A stretch of 64,000 nucleotides of DNA from Leptasterias polaris (lineage: Eukaryota > Echinodermata > Asteroidea > Forcipulatida > Asteriidae), in contig JAZGTN010000170.1 in assembly GCA_037783415.1 (NCBI GenBank), positions 3,701,501-3,765,500 on the forward strand, given 5' to 3'. Every line of letters starts with the position of its first letter. Within the stretch, counting starts at the first letter, position 1. Under the pieces are notes generated by a model. It searched no databases, was not told the origin of the DNA, and worked only from the letters and a program-made list of their open reading frames with translations. Positions 18,997-29,998 of this stretch are shown piece by piece. The translations under genes were made by a program, and so were the position numbers.

Positions 18997-21480
18997 AATT
19001 GTCAAAAATTTGATAAAAATGCTGGACTTACCCCTTGTGATATTGACTGTTTTGGGCCTATTTTTTCAAGTATCAATATTTCCCCAAATATAGCTTGAAT
19101 CATGGGTTAAGTTATATAAAAAGGCATCAGTAGAGCCTACTGCATCATTTGAGAACATAAAATCGCATCTAAAAAATTGGCCCAAATTTGATAAAAATGC
19201 TGGACTTACCCCTTGTGATTTTGACCGTTTTTGGCCTATTTTTCAAGTATCAATATTTCCCCAAATATAGCTAGAATCATGGGTTAAGTTATATAAAAAG
19301 GCATCAGTAGAGCCTACTGCATCATTTGAGAACATAAAATCGCATCTAAAAAATTGGCCCAAATTTGATAAAAATGCTGGACTTACCCCTTGTGATTTTG
19401 ACCGTTTTTGGCCTATTTTTCAAGTATCAATATTTCCCCAAATATAGCTTGAATCATGGGTTAAGTTATATAAAAAGGCATCAGTAAAGCCTACTGCATC
19501 ATTTGAGAACATAAAATCGCATCTAAAAAATTGGCCCAAATTTGATAAAAATGCTGGACTTACCCCTTGTGATTTTGACCGTTTTGGGTCTATTTTTTCA
19601 AGTATCAATATTTCCCCAACTATAGCTTGAATCATGGGTTAAGTTATATAAAAAGGCATCAGTAGAGCCTACTGCATCATTTGAGAACATAAAATCGCAT
19701 CTAAAAAATTGGCCCAAATTTGATAAAAATGCTGGACTTACCCCTTGTGATTTTGACCGTTTTTGGCCTATTTTTTAAGTATCAATATTTCCCCAAATAT
19801 AGCTTGAATCATGGGTTAAGTTATATAAAAAGGCATCAGTAAAGCCTACTGCATCATTTGAGAACATAAAATCGCATCTAAAAAATTGGCCCAAATTTTG
19901 ACCGTTTTTGGCCTATTTTTCAAGTATCAATATTTCCCCAAATATAGCTTGAATCATGGGTTAAGTTATATAAAAAGGCATCAGTAAAGCCTACTGCATC
20001 ATTTGAGAACATAAAATCGCATCTAAAAAATTGGCCCAAATTTGATAAAAATGCTGGACTTACCCCTTGTGATTTTGACCGTTTTTGGCCTATTTTTCAA
20101 GTATCAATATTTCCCCAAATATAGCTTGAATCATGGGTTAAGTTATATAAAAAGGCATCAGTAAAGCCTACTGCATCATTTGAGAACATAAAATCGCATC
20201 TAAAAAATTGGCCCAAATTTGATAAAAATGCTGGACTTACCCCTTGTGATTTTGACCGTTTTGGGTCTATTTTTTCAAGTATCAATATTTCCCCAACTAT
20301 AGCTTGAATCATGGGTTAAGTTATATAAAAAGGCATCAGTAGAGCCTACTGCATCATTTGAGAACATAAAATCGCATCTAAAAAATTGGCCCAAATTTGA
20401 TAAAAATGCTGGACTTACCCCTTGTGATTTTGACCGTTTTGGGCCTATTTTTTCAAGTATCAATATTTCCCCAACTATAGCTTGAATCATGGGTTAAGTT
20501 ATATAAAAAGGCATCAGTAGAGCCTACTGCATCATTTGAGAACATAAAATCGCATCTAAAAAATTGGCCCAAATTTGATAAAAATGCTGGACTTACCCCT
20601 TGTGATTTTGACCGTTTTTGGCCTATTTTTTCAAGTATCAATATTTCCCCAACTATAGCTTGAATCATGGGTTAAGTTATATAAAAAGGCATCAGTAGAG
20701 CCTACTGCATCATTTGAGAACATAAAATCGCATCTAAAAAATTGGCCCAAATTTGATAAAAATGCTGGACTTACCCCTTGTGATTTTGACCGTTTTTGGC
20801 CTATTTTTTCAAGTATCAATATTTCCCCAACTATAGCTTGAATCATGGGTTAAGTTATATAAAAAGGCATCAGTAGAGCCTACTGCATCATTTGAGAACA
20901 TAAAATCGCATCTAAAAAATTGGCCCAAATTTGATAAAAATGCTGGACTTACCCCTTGTGATTTTGACCGTTTTTGGCCTATTTTTCAAGTATCAATATT
21001 TCCCCAAATATAGCTTGAATCATGGGTTAAGTTATATAAAAAGGCATCAGTAAAGCCTACTGCATCATTTGAGAACATAAAATCGCATCTAAAAAATTGG
21101 CCCAAATTTGATAAAAATGCTGGACTTACCCCTTGTGATTTTGACCGTTTTGGGCCTATTTTTTCAAGTATCAATATTTCCCCAACTATAGCTTGAATCA
21201 TGGGTTAAGTTATATAAAAAGGCATCAGTAGAGCCTACTGCATCATTTGAGAACATAAAATCGCATCTAAAAAATTGGCCCAAATTTGATAAAAATGCCT
21301 TGTGATTTTGACCGTTTTTGGCCTATTTTTCAAGTATCAATATTTCCCCAAATATAGCTTGAATCATGGGTTAAGTTATATAAAAAGGCATCAGTAGAGC
21401 CTACTGCATCATTTGAGAACATAAAATCGCATCTAAAAAATTGGCCCAAATTTGATAAAAATGCTGGACTTACCCCTTGT
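18997..21480. repeat. 178-bp satellite array, about 14 units
   Basis: The unit is about 178 bases; CTGGACTTACCCCTTGTGAT and TTGAATCATGGGTTAAGTTA mark each copy. Equivalent points recur at 20097, 20275, 20453 and 20631, exactly 178 apart. Two units carry deletions: about 32 bases near 19895 and about 12 near 21297. Two linked variants alternate irregularly (CCAAATATAGC with CAGTAAAG, and CCAACTATAGC with CAGTAGAG). A 71-codon open frame repeats on the - strand, longer than the unit, and is a by-product. Confidence 0.97.
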
Positions 21481-21757
21481 GATTTTTTTTCAACTATCAC
21501 CATTTCCAAAAATATAGGTAATATCCTAGGTCAAGTTACATGAAAAGGCATTAGTACAGCCTACTGTATCGTTTGAGAGTAACTAAAAATGAAAATTCTG
21601 ATAAAAATGCTGGACTTACCCCTTATGATTTTTTTTCAATTTTTTGCCTATTTTTCAAGTATCAATATTTCAAAAATATTACAAAATTTATATCCTGGGT
21701 CTAGTTACACTAACAGGCATAATAGTAGAGCCTATTGCAGCATTTTTTAGAGGATAA
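21481..21757. repeat. Degenerate edge units of the 178-bp satellite
   Basis: Two diverged units follow the array: TTTTTTTCAACTATCACCAT with a shortened body, then a unit starting GATAAAAATGCTGGACTTAC. Decay at the array edge is the usual pattern when unequal exchange homogenises only the centre. Confidence 0.82.
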
Positions 21758-24065
21758 AATTGCAAATTAAATGATGATCATTGGCATTGGGACACGCTTA
21801 TGGGCTTTTATTGCTCCATTCAGCACTGTTAATGTTTACTACCTCCATCTCTTCATTAGCAGCAGGAAACACTGAGACCTACTTCTAATTGTGATAGGAC
21901 ATTATAATCAAACACAACCACATACACACACACAATGCAAATGCAAATGAGGAAAACCTAATTAAACATTGTAGTATTTGTCAAAGGACATCTAGCTTGA
22001 GAAACATGTACATGTAGATATTGAGTAACACTTACTCATTCATGATCAACCAATTTTCCAAGCCAAAGTGTAAAACACTCTACTACTAACTATAAATAAC
22101 AATTTGTCCTTAAAATCAGGCCATTAAATGAACATCGTTTGTTCTGATACTTTGAGAGTGACTGACCTGTTTTTCCAAGTAACTCAAGTCTAGAATTTAG
22201 TGACTGAAAAGTGTTACTGGTTTACTTAAGGACAGAATTTTGTAAAAATATACTGTACTGTAAAAACATATTCTCTACTGTACACAACATATAAAAAATA
22301 CTTTGATTTTGTACAATGTAAATCACATAGAAGATTGTCTTTCACTTAATTACATGTGATTGAATAACCTGTCTTTGAAATGCGAGTGACAACTCATTTC
22401 TAATGTGTTACTTACATGTACTTGTACTTACATTGTAACTCACATGTTAAACTCTGGTGTACTGTAAATTTACATTTCATGGAAACACCAAGAAGTGTCA
22501 ATCTTATGACAAACAGTTTACAATTTTTCTCCCCAAAGTTTAGCCAGAGTTTCTAAGAAGAGTTTCCCAAATTGCAGAAAAAATATGTGGCTCAAATTGG
22601 CTCAGTTAAATGAACAATGCTTGAACATGAAAATGAAGGATAAGTTTAAGATGTCAAAAAATACAAAACTGTGAGTCCAGACCGAGAGGCTCTTCCTAGG
22701 CATGCACCTAGACTTGGGCTCTGGCTTCGGGATGTGCCCCGTCATCAATTTTTGAGCAGTGTGCATTTTGTCCCTCCACCAACTCTTGTATGCAGCTCGC
22801 CATATTTTGACTCTGAATCACCTTTCTACACTGAGCCAATGAAGCCCAGAGTACAGAGCCCAACTTTCGTACAGCTGCCTCAGTCAAAAATTAGCAAAGC
22901 TAAGAAAGAAACCACAACTGTGCTTGCCAGAATACCTCGTCATGTGTACCCTTATGTGACTGGTTTCCTGGTCATTTTGGCTAAGCAGAAATTTGCTTTT
23001 CAATTGAGGCAGCTCTATAAAATTGGGCCCAGATTTATAAGCAAAGAGGTCCAGTTTTCCTATACACTATATTTCAGTAGTCTGTCCTTGGAACCAAAAA
23101 CACCGTAATACATTACACATGCAGGTCTGTTACTTCACGGAGGCAACAGAGGCAATTGCATTAATGCCCCTTTGGTCACTGCCTTGGCGCCCCTTAAAAT
23201 ATTCCATAAGAAATGTTAACTTCCCTTCATAGAGATTGGAAAAAATCCCTTGCCTCCACAAGAACAGTCTTACTTTTGCACTCACCATTGTGGGGACTTC
23301 CTATCGTTGTTCTATTATTCCCTTTTCTAAAGAATCATGTTGTGGGGATCCAGTTTAACAAAGAGAAACGTTGTGGGGACCTATGTTCCATTGTGTAAAC
23401 GTCCCCACAGCTCTGGGTATGCGTACCCGGAGTATCAGGCCTGCAGATGTTTCAATTACAATTGAACATGTTTGTGACATTACAGAGTTCAGTGCGTGAG
23501 ATATTCTCACTTGATCAGTCCTAATTAGGCAAAAAAAGAACAACAAGTCTGACCAGTGCATTAAGGCACTTATAAAGTGATCTGTGCAGAGGGAATGCTG
23601 AACAAAATAAAGTTACAATACATCATTGGTTTTTGAAAAATGTTATTTTTCTTTTCCAATCATGTATCATAACTTTCAAAACAAAAACAATTCAATGTTT
23701 ATCCCACACAAACTAAAGCTTGGAATGTATTTAAGTTTTGGATATAACTGAAGCACTCGCTTGAAACTCTGAACAGTAAAATTCTTAGCATCCTTTTGGG
23801 AAATATTTGTGATTAATTCTGCAGTACATCGCAAGATTTGAATACAAAAAATTACAAATTTCCCATTTTGAAAAAAACCCCAAAACTCAAACCAACAACA
23901 TCACAAGCTTTAATTTGATATGAATTAATTGGCTTTTTCTATGTATTTGTGACGCTCCATGACAAAACTAGGCACTCTCTCCCAAAACTCAAAACTGGCT
24001 TTATTTGCTCACCATGAAGATTAATAAGACCTACAAGGACTTACAAGGCAAGTGTTTCTTTACAT
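21758..24065. other. Intergenic DNA, probable FAIM downstream flank
   Basis: No gene was recognised. A TTTATT at about 23999 reads AATAAA on the - strand and would suit FAIM polyadenylation, giving a 3' UTR of about 600 bases. A right-end fragment of the GGGCCCAAT MITE lies near 22975-23032 (TAAAATTGGGCCC). Three GTTGTGGGGA words and one inverted GTCCCCACAG lie at 23287-23410. Confidence 0.4.
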
Positions 24066-24300
24066 GTCCTTTTCAAAACCACAGATTTGGCCTGGGCTTG
24101 GGCTTGGGGCTTTGGCCTGGTCTTGGGCCTCGGGCTTTGGCCTGGTCTTGGGCCTTGGCCTGGTCTTGGGCCTTGGCCTGGTCTTGGGCTTGGGCCTTGG
24201 GCTTTGGCCTGGTCTTGGGCTTGAAACCCAGAAAGGAAATTGCACATTTTCCAAATTACTGACGGAAGCCTAAACCCAAGCTGTGGTTCGGAAAATGGGC
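24066..24300. repeat. GGCCTTGGCCTGGTCTTGGGC minisatellite inside inverted flanks
   Basis: Between about 24086 and 24225 a G/T-rich word of 15-27 bases built from GGCCTGGTCTTGGGC repeats irregularly. The flanks are inverted: TTTCAAAACCACAGATTTGG on the left and CCAAGCTGTGGTTCGGAAAA on the right. A relative with fewer units lies at 55240-55370. So this looks like a foldback element whose interior expanded as a minisatellite. Confidence 0.8.
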
Positions 24301-24606
24301 ATAGACTAATTCAGTATCACATCACAATGATATCATGGCTGTTGTTTTGGGTGTCTTCACTTAGATTAAAATTTCACAATTTCAGAAAAGTGCCTGACTT
24401 GGGCACGGGGCGTCACATTACCAATCAAGAGGGAAACTTTCTAAAAACTCTAAACCTCTTAATCCTAAATCTACCTAAAGTTGAGCACATCAATCTTTGA
24501 ACTTCAAGGTGCTATATACAAACTGAATACCATAAAGTACAGAGTACAAGGTAAAAAAAAATATTAATAATGAAAACAATTTACTTTGGTGATAGATTTG
24601 GCAAGG

Positions 24607-24759
24607 TTACTCCACTGCCTCCGGAATTTCATTATCATTGATGACCAATGAATGAATAATTCCTTCTTTCTTTTTGCCGCTACTTACATTCTTGATGTAA
24701 CAAGCGAGGCCAGTGGAGAGCGTGAAGTGGGTCTCCGAGCCGTCATCAACAAACACTCC
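24607..24759 (-). CDS. FAIM: FAIM coding exon 4 (terminal)
   Basis: The acceptor is ATCTTTTAG. The exon reads GVFVDDGSETHFTLSTGLAC, then YIKNVSSGKKKEGIIHSLVI and ends NEIPEAVE with a TAA stop (complement of 24607-24609). The Cys-Tyr-Ile stretch and GKKKEGIIH match the C-terminal half of FAIM. Confidence 0.95.
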   Translation of the reverse strand, partial: GVFVDDGSETHFTLSTGLACYIKNVSSGKKKEGIIHSLVINDNEIPEAVE

Positions 24760-27700
24760 CTAAAAGATTCAAGACATAATAAAGCAGAATATTAACAATC
24801 AATATGAACACTTAGAATAGAAATGTTCTCTCTTTCTACAGGTATACAGAGCTAAAAATTCAATCAATCAATCGAGTCCAGGCCATACAGCACCTTGAGC
24901 CTGCCCAGTGATCTTGGTCCAAATGACCTGGTCCAGCATGCAAGTACACAGCTCTTCAGCGCTGGTTAAGCCGGTGTCCCATTTCAGAAAGTCCATGAAG
25001 GAGAAACATCTTCTCCCACGTGAGGCAGCTACGAATTATGAGACAAATTTTAATTACCTCATGTCGGATGGCGTGTATATCCACCAAATTTGTCTGCACT
25101 TGCTCTGGCGAATGATTTGTTATGACTGGTGTGGCAGGAGATTCTGTCCCCCATACAGTACCCTTTTTTGAATCAACTTCCTTTTGCTTATTTACCGTAT
25201 GGGGAACACACACACCGCGCAGGGAAAAATCCCCTATGACATTTGAACAACTACAGAGCGCCCTCAATTTTTTGCTGCCAGCTGGACGGCTGGGAAAACA
25301 TGCCTTGTAATATCCCTTTTCCGGGAGTTTTAAAAGGCCATTTCAGACCGTTTTCCAGTAAGTTGACCAACCATTACGAACCACAGGTTGTGAACTATGA
25401 AACAACTGCCCACAGAACTGTCTGTGTACTGCGTGGAATGCATTCACGACATGACATCATTATTGCAGGCATTATTGCAGTGTCAATTATTCAAAACCAC
25501 ATGTGTATATTTATGTGAGTGTTCATACAGTTAAAGGATCTCCATGATCCATTCACCCAATAATGCATTGACTAATGACATCAGCGTCTGCCGTTTTAAA
25601 ATTTAAAATCCCCATTACAAAATATTAATAAGCAGCTGTCAATAGAGTAAATACTTTATAACTGACTGATTGATTTGCGAAATTATAATCCATTGAAGGT
25701 TAGTTATTTCTTTAAATAAAAAAAATGTAATTTACTATTTTTAACCACTTTAAAGATGCTTTGTCAGATTTGTTAAGTTGAGCAAGTTATCAGCTCTCAT
25801 TTAAAGTTTGCACAAACAAATCTGACAATGATAAAGGGTAGTTAATTAAAAACTAACAATGAATTATTGTCAGGATCCTGACATTGTCTCATGTCCTTCA
25901 GCCATGTATAAAATGTGTGCATGTCACATGTATTTTGTGTATTGTCCAATGGCATATTATATGCAAAAGTTTTTTGTATTTTTTCGCTTTGAAAAAAATT
26001 CTTTCGGCAAAATCAGGTCATGCAATTTGTATTGAGCATACAGTGCTTGAAACACATTGGTTTAAAATAGATTTTTAACAAAATCTTTATCCTATGCAAC
26101 TATTAGCCTACTATTAAAGGTAGGGTGATAGATTGGGTTTTGTCAACATGTGAAAGTTTCAGCTGAATACAGTGTCTACTTGCTGAGAAAAAGACCTCAA
26201 AAAAGAACTGTCCCAGTGTTGTCACAAGAACATCAAATCCATCCACGTTTAGCGAGGTGACAGCGGACACCAACCGCATCTCTGGCAGCATTCGTGTGTG
26301 GAAATGATGGACACCAACTGCATCTCTGGCAGCATTCATGTGTGGAAATGACGGACACCAACTGCATCTCTGGCAGCATTCGTGTGTGGAAATGACGGAC
26401 ACCAACCCTTAGAAATCTGAGAAACGATTCATGCATGAATAGTTTCTCATATTCAAATGTTTTGGGGTGAATAAAATAGTTTACGCTATCAACAGCCGCA
26501 GTGCTTCTCACCAAGTAAGTTTTTACAAATTTATGAATTTATCAATCTATGTTTTGACCCTACCTTTGAAAGTTAAAAAATGAAATAAAAGTACATAAAA
26601 CTCAGGACTCACCGCAGTTTCTACTATCTGGCCGTTACACCACACGTCCATTGAATCTTTTTCTGTAAAGAGTTTAATCAAAAGATTGAACAATATTAGT
26701 ATAGATTTCCTTGCTGGTCCAAACCCAATATCCCTGTAGTTCCTCTGGCTCTTTATATCAAACTTATTGATTGAACACATATTTGTTGAAGGCCCAATCC
26801 ATTTGAGAATGTCCTGTATCTGCCAAGTTAAGCACCGTTGACTGTGGCCAGGGGTGGGAGTAATTGCTGACAAAAAGGTCTGAAACTTGGATCCAAATCT
26901 TAGGAGGTACATCAAAAATGATGACACTTCCACCTTTTGATAACCCCTGGAGCTATAGATTCCAAGGAGCTTTTAGGAACAGTTTCCTCAGTGCAAGAGA
27001 ATAAGATCCAAGAGCACGACTTAATTTGATTTGGAGAAAATACAGCAATTTTACCAGGCAGACTTTAAAAAGTCTGAATTCAGATAAAACTGTGATTCAA
27101 AACTGTGAGGCATTCGGGACCCAAATTTGTGGAGCTTGGCCGAAGCACGCTGATTTGAAACGAGGTAAACGGAATATTTTCTATTTCGTGTTTATCTTTG
27201 GTTTCAAAAGCCCATGATGTCAAAAGAAATAGAAAATATTATTTTTTACAACCACAACTCGCGCATATTGGCGTCAATTTCGGCATATTTGCCGGATGCA
27301 CTAGCTTGTGCATGGGGAGAACTCTGTACATTGTGAATCATTATAACTCTGTTAGTTTAAGCCCGGTTCATACTTCACGTGAAATGCAAAGCGAATTTCC
27401 TTGCGTTACAACCAGAAAACAGTGCGTACCTGCTTGCGTCACGTAATTCGCTTAGCATTTGCTTTGCACTAAGTATGAACCGGGCTTTAAAGGGGAACAG
27501 TTTTGAAGTATTTTGGAGGATTAAGTTGGATTTGGATTTGAGGGGAACACAACACATCATTACCAGCCTACCTAGAACAATTCTGAATTCATGACTATCA
27601 ACGACAGGCGTCCAAACCCTTGCAGACTTTTTCCGTTGCTCTTTAAACTTCTTGAGTGCCTTGCCGTTTACTTCAAGACTGTATTCATATGAGAAACCTC

Positions 27701-28462
27701 CTGATGCGTCGATATTGATGGATGCTTTCACTTTGCCGATCTGGAAGTGCTCCTTTCCAACAAGTTTGAACATCCAGTTTCGTCTCAGAATTTCCTGCAG
27801 GTTCAAAAACAAAAGTAATGTTTGATTTGGTTTTGCGAATTCCTTTTTTTATTTCATTTCAGTTATTCTGGTTGTGAAGCCAAGTTCTCGCCAAAAAGCA
27901 AACTAAATGCTAGCGAAGAACCCAGTGGAGAAAAGACAAGGAAGGAAGTTTCAGTTTTAGATGTGGGAGGAAAACCGCAGAGAATTATTCCAGGGAAAAA
28001 CCCACTCAGTCAGGGACTGAAAACCCAATCCACATAGTGACCCCGGCTGGATTCGAACCAGGGTCTTAGAGGTGGAAGGCGAGGAAAGATACCACTACGC
28101 CAACCCGACTACCCGATTCTTGTTATGTATTCTAAATGCATAGTGTTTAAAGGTAGGGTTGGTGACTTCATTAAGTATAAATGTCCCGTATATGAGGGGC
28201 CAAAATCTCCAGGGGGACAGAATCTCCTCCCACACCAGCATAGTGCATCACATCGTACATCTATCATTCAGAACCATGTGGCAGAGAACAAGAAAATGCA
28301 GTCAGACTTCTCATGATTAAATCTCATTGACTGTCTTTGACTGTTATTGACCTTATTATCAATGCGGATGATTCTCATTCCTGAAGTGGTTCCATGTTCA
28401 AACTCCACCTTGTGCATTCCGTCGCTAAGGGAGACTTCCCACACCGCCACAATGTCCGCCAT
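24607..28462 (-). CDS. FAIM: Fas apoptotic inhibitory molecule, FAIM (gene-level span, four coding exons)
   Basis: FAIM is a small soluble cytosolic protein, two beta-sandwich halves, linked in vertebrates to protection from death-receptor killing and to binding of misfolded protein. Exons 28352-28462, 27572-27794, 26613-26662 and 24607-24759 join with exact phases (0, 1, 0) into 178 residues, close to the 179 of the short vertebrate form. Diagnostic stretches are MADIVAVWEVSLSDGMHKVE, FEHGTTSG, NWMFKLVGKEHF, INIDASGGFSYEY, MDVWCNGQ, FVDDGSETHF and GKKKEGIIHSL. There is no signal peptide or membrane segment. An acceptor-like TTTTCCACAG about 27 bases upstream of the ATG suggests a 5' UTR intron, with the first exon further right. 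All four exons read cleanly; this is the complete coding region. Confidence 0.95.
26113..26569. mobile_element. AAAGGTAGGGT-end MITE in a FAIM intron, with internal 44-bp repeats
   Basis: The ends TTAAAGGTAGGGTGATAG and TTGACCCTACCTTTGAA are inverted. The interior shares CTATCAACAGCCGCAGTGCT and TCTGAGAAACGATTC with the elements at 9724-10083 and 47456-47858. The right end stops about 44 bases from FAIM exon 3. Confidence 0.8.
26265..26404. repeat. 44-bp tandem repeat, about three copies
   Basis: GGACACCAAC starts at 26265, 26309, 26353 and 26397, always 44 apart. Copies contain CATCTCTGGCAGCATTCGTG and differ by one or two bases. The array lies inside the MITE at 26113-26569. Confidence 0.92.
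26613..26662 (-). CDS. FAIM: FAIM coding exon 3 (50 bp)
   Basis: The acceptor is TCTTTACAG and the donor ACTGCG|GTGAGT. The small exon encodes EKDSMDVWCNGQIVETA, the first codon split with exon 2. It matches the family motif at the start of the second half. Confidence 0.95.
27357..27490. mobile_element. Short palindromic MITE with CCCGGTTCATACTT ends
   Basis: TTAAGCCCGGTTCATACTTC on the left and AAGTATGAACCGGGCTTTAA on the right are inverted, about 134 bases in all. TTAA at both ends could be the duplicated target. It lies in a FAIM intron about 80 bases past the exon 2 donor. Confidence 0.85.
27572..27794 (-). CDS. FAIM: FAIM coding exon 2
   Basis: The acceptor is GAACCTGCAG and the donor GTTCTAG|GTAGGC. 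223 bases encode EILRRNWMFKLVGKEHFQ through HEFRIVL, leaving in phase 1. This is the most conserved core of FAIM. Confidence 0.96.
27872..28112 (-). mobile_element. tRNA-headed SINE, type 3 (Gly/Glu-like head)
   Basis: On the - strand the A box reads TTGGCGTAGTGGTATC and the B box GGTTCGAATCC, followed by a body with GGTTTTCCTCCCACATCT. A body-related fragment lies at about 48255-48480. It is in the first FAIM coding intron, left of exon 1. Confidence 0.78.
28352..28462 (-). CDS. FAIM: FAIM coding exon 1
   Basis: The ATG at 28460-28462 sits in ACCATGG, a good start context. It encodes 37 codons from MADIVAVWEV to RIIRIDNK. The donor is AAG|GTCAATA, a GT site lacking the usual A/G at position 3. 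The reading ends in phase 0. Confidence 0.93.
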
Positions 28463-28549
28463 GGTTGTTTGGTACCAGTGTTGTCTCTGTGGAAAAGACA
28501 AAGAATTTGTTTTTGAACAGTTCAATGGCTTCTGACTGGCACCCTGAAC

Positions 28550-28718
28550 AAAGATATTGACAAAATAGGGAGACCGCCAACATAGGGCTATATAGCTCAG
28601 TTGGAAGAGCGCCGGCACGTTATTCTGGAGGTCGATGGTTCAAATCCCATTCTAGTCAATTTTTCTTTGTTCAACATTAAAAATTTACCCAGTCAGTTTC
28701 TCTTGTGGTTTATTATTT
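28550..28718 (+). mobile_element. tRNA-like SINE, type 2
   Basis: The element runs AAAGATATTGACAAAATAGG, A box TAGCTCAGTTGGAAGAGCGC, B box GGTTCAAATCC, and tail CTAGTCAATTTTTCTTTG. After the tail, TTTACCCAGTCAGTTTCTC and TTGTGGTTTATTATT match inverted the flank of the hairpin at 47280, so the repeat may extend further than the copy at 17804. It lies upstream of FAIM coding exon 1. Confidence 0.82.
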
Positions 28719-29920
28719 GAATTTGTTTTTATAAACCAAAAAAAGATAGGAAATCTTTCCTGCCGCCCCCCCTTACATATTTTAATTAATGCATTTTTAA
28801 AAGCACTCTGCACTCATGACGTCACTTTTACTCTAAATACCTGGCTGTCAGACAAACATTCTACCATTTACAGATCATCACATCATCGATGTCAAACTGC
28901 AATAAGAAGCAATAGTCAGTACACACGAGCAAACATAAAACTTGGACAAGTACATGGGCGTATGTTTAATAGTGAAATTTGTCTGAGATCTAGGTACTTG
29001 GCTTCTATCTTTAGCATTAGTGGGGAGTGCTATTGGAGCTAAATTTCAGGCACACTGGGCCAATGAAAGACGATGTTAGTTTCTTGTCAGTGCCAGCAAG
29101 GAACTTTTAAAAAGTTTTCAGTAATCATTATTAAAAAAAACCCCAAAAAACCCATATAAAACAAATGAAAAAGTTCCCAAAGGTTAGCTGACAATAGTTT
29201 GTTCAGGCAAGTCAATATTTTCAAGCAATACATAGAATACCTTGCATTAATAAAGAATAGTCATCTTATCGTGGCAACACTTTGAAAGAAAAACAGGACA
29301 TTTGCCATTTAAAACAGGCGTTGCAGTTTGACAAGGGTATAATTAATAAAGTATCTCAAAATTTCCCTCATCAGTTTTCAGAGATGGGTTGACACTGCCG
29401 ATATATTTTTTTTATTGGCCTTATAACAAAAAATATGATTGGTGTTAACAATAAGAAGCAAGAGAAAGTGGCGGCACTACACTTTTGTTTTGTTTTCTCC
29501 TTTCTGTTTTTTGTAGGGCAGGGGAGGGGGGGGGGTGTCAATTGGGGCAGACAAATTTGCTGTATCAGACATCCAGTTTTTAAGGAAAAAATCCTCTCAA
29601 GTAACTTGGTAGTAAATATGTTGATTTTTGACCTTTTCAAAAAACAAATAAGGTAACACTGTTTCCCAATGCATTCAAATAGAAAAAATAAAATAAGAAT
29701 AAAATAGCACACATGTAAGTAGGTCACAGTAATTTTAGTTACAAGTGATAATCGATATTGTAAACCTTGATCTTCCCAACAGTTGTAGACCAGAAAGACA
29801 AACCATACTTTAACCTTTGGACAAAGAGCTAAGCTTACGATTATCGCAGCTTCAGTAACTTGTAGGTTGCAGTAGACCTAGTAACTGGGGCACTGAACAC
29901 ATCTTTCTGAAATTGTGACT

Positions 29921-29998
29921 TTCACAGTCTTACTACCACTAGTACGTAGTACTAGTGTAGTAGTACACAGTCAGATCAGTACGACTGTCAAAGTCAAA
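29921..29998. repeat. Foldback of GAAATTGTGACTTTCACAGT family
   Basis: GTGACTTTCACAGTCTTACTA faces TACGACTGTCAAAGTCAAAA, with CACTAGTACGTAGTACTAGTG in the centre, itself palindromic. A relative lies at 31853-31926 with the same outer arms. Confidence 0.7.

Noticed and set aside
19420..21201. Repeated 71-codon open frames on the - strand
   Set aside because: They are copies of one frame in the 178-bp satellite, overlap each other, and resemble no protein.
22671..23108. 145-codon open frame on the + strand
   Set aside because: No start in good context, no splice support and no family motif; its 3' part runs into a MITE fragment.
28567..28641. Possible tRNA gene (A box TAGCTCAGTTGG, B box GGTTCAAATCC)
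   Set aside because: The acceptor and anticodon stems do not pair well, and the same sequence with the same flanks occurs in several copies, so it is a tRNA-derived repeat.
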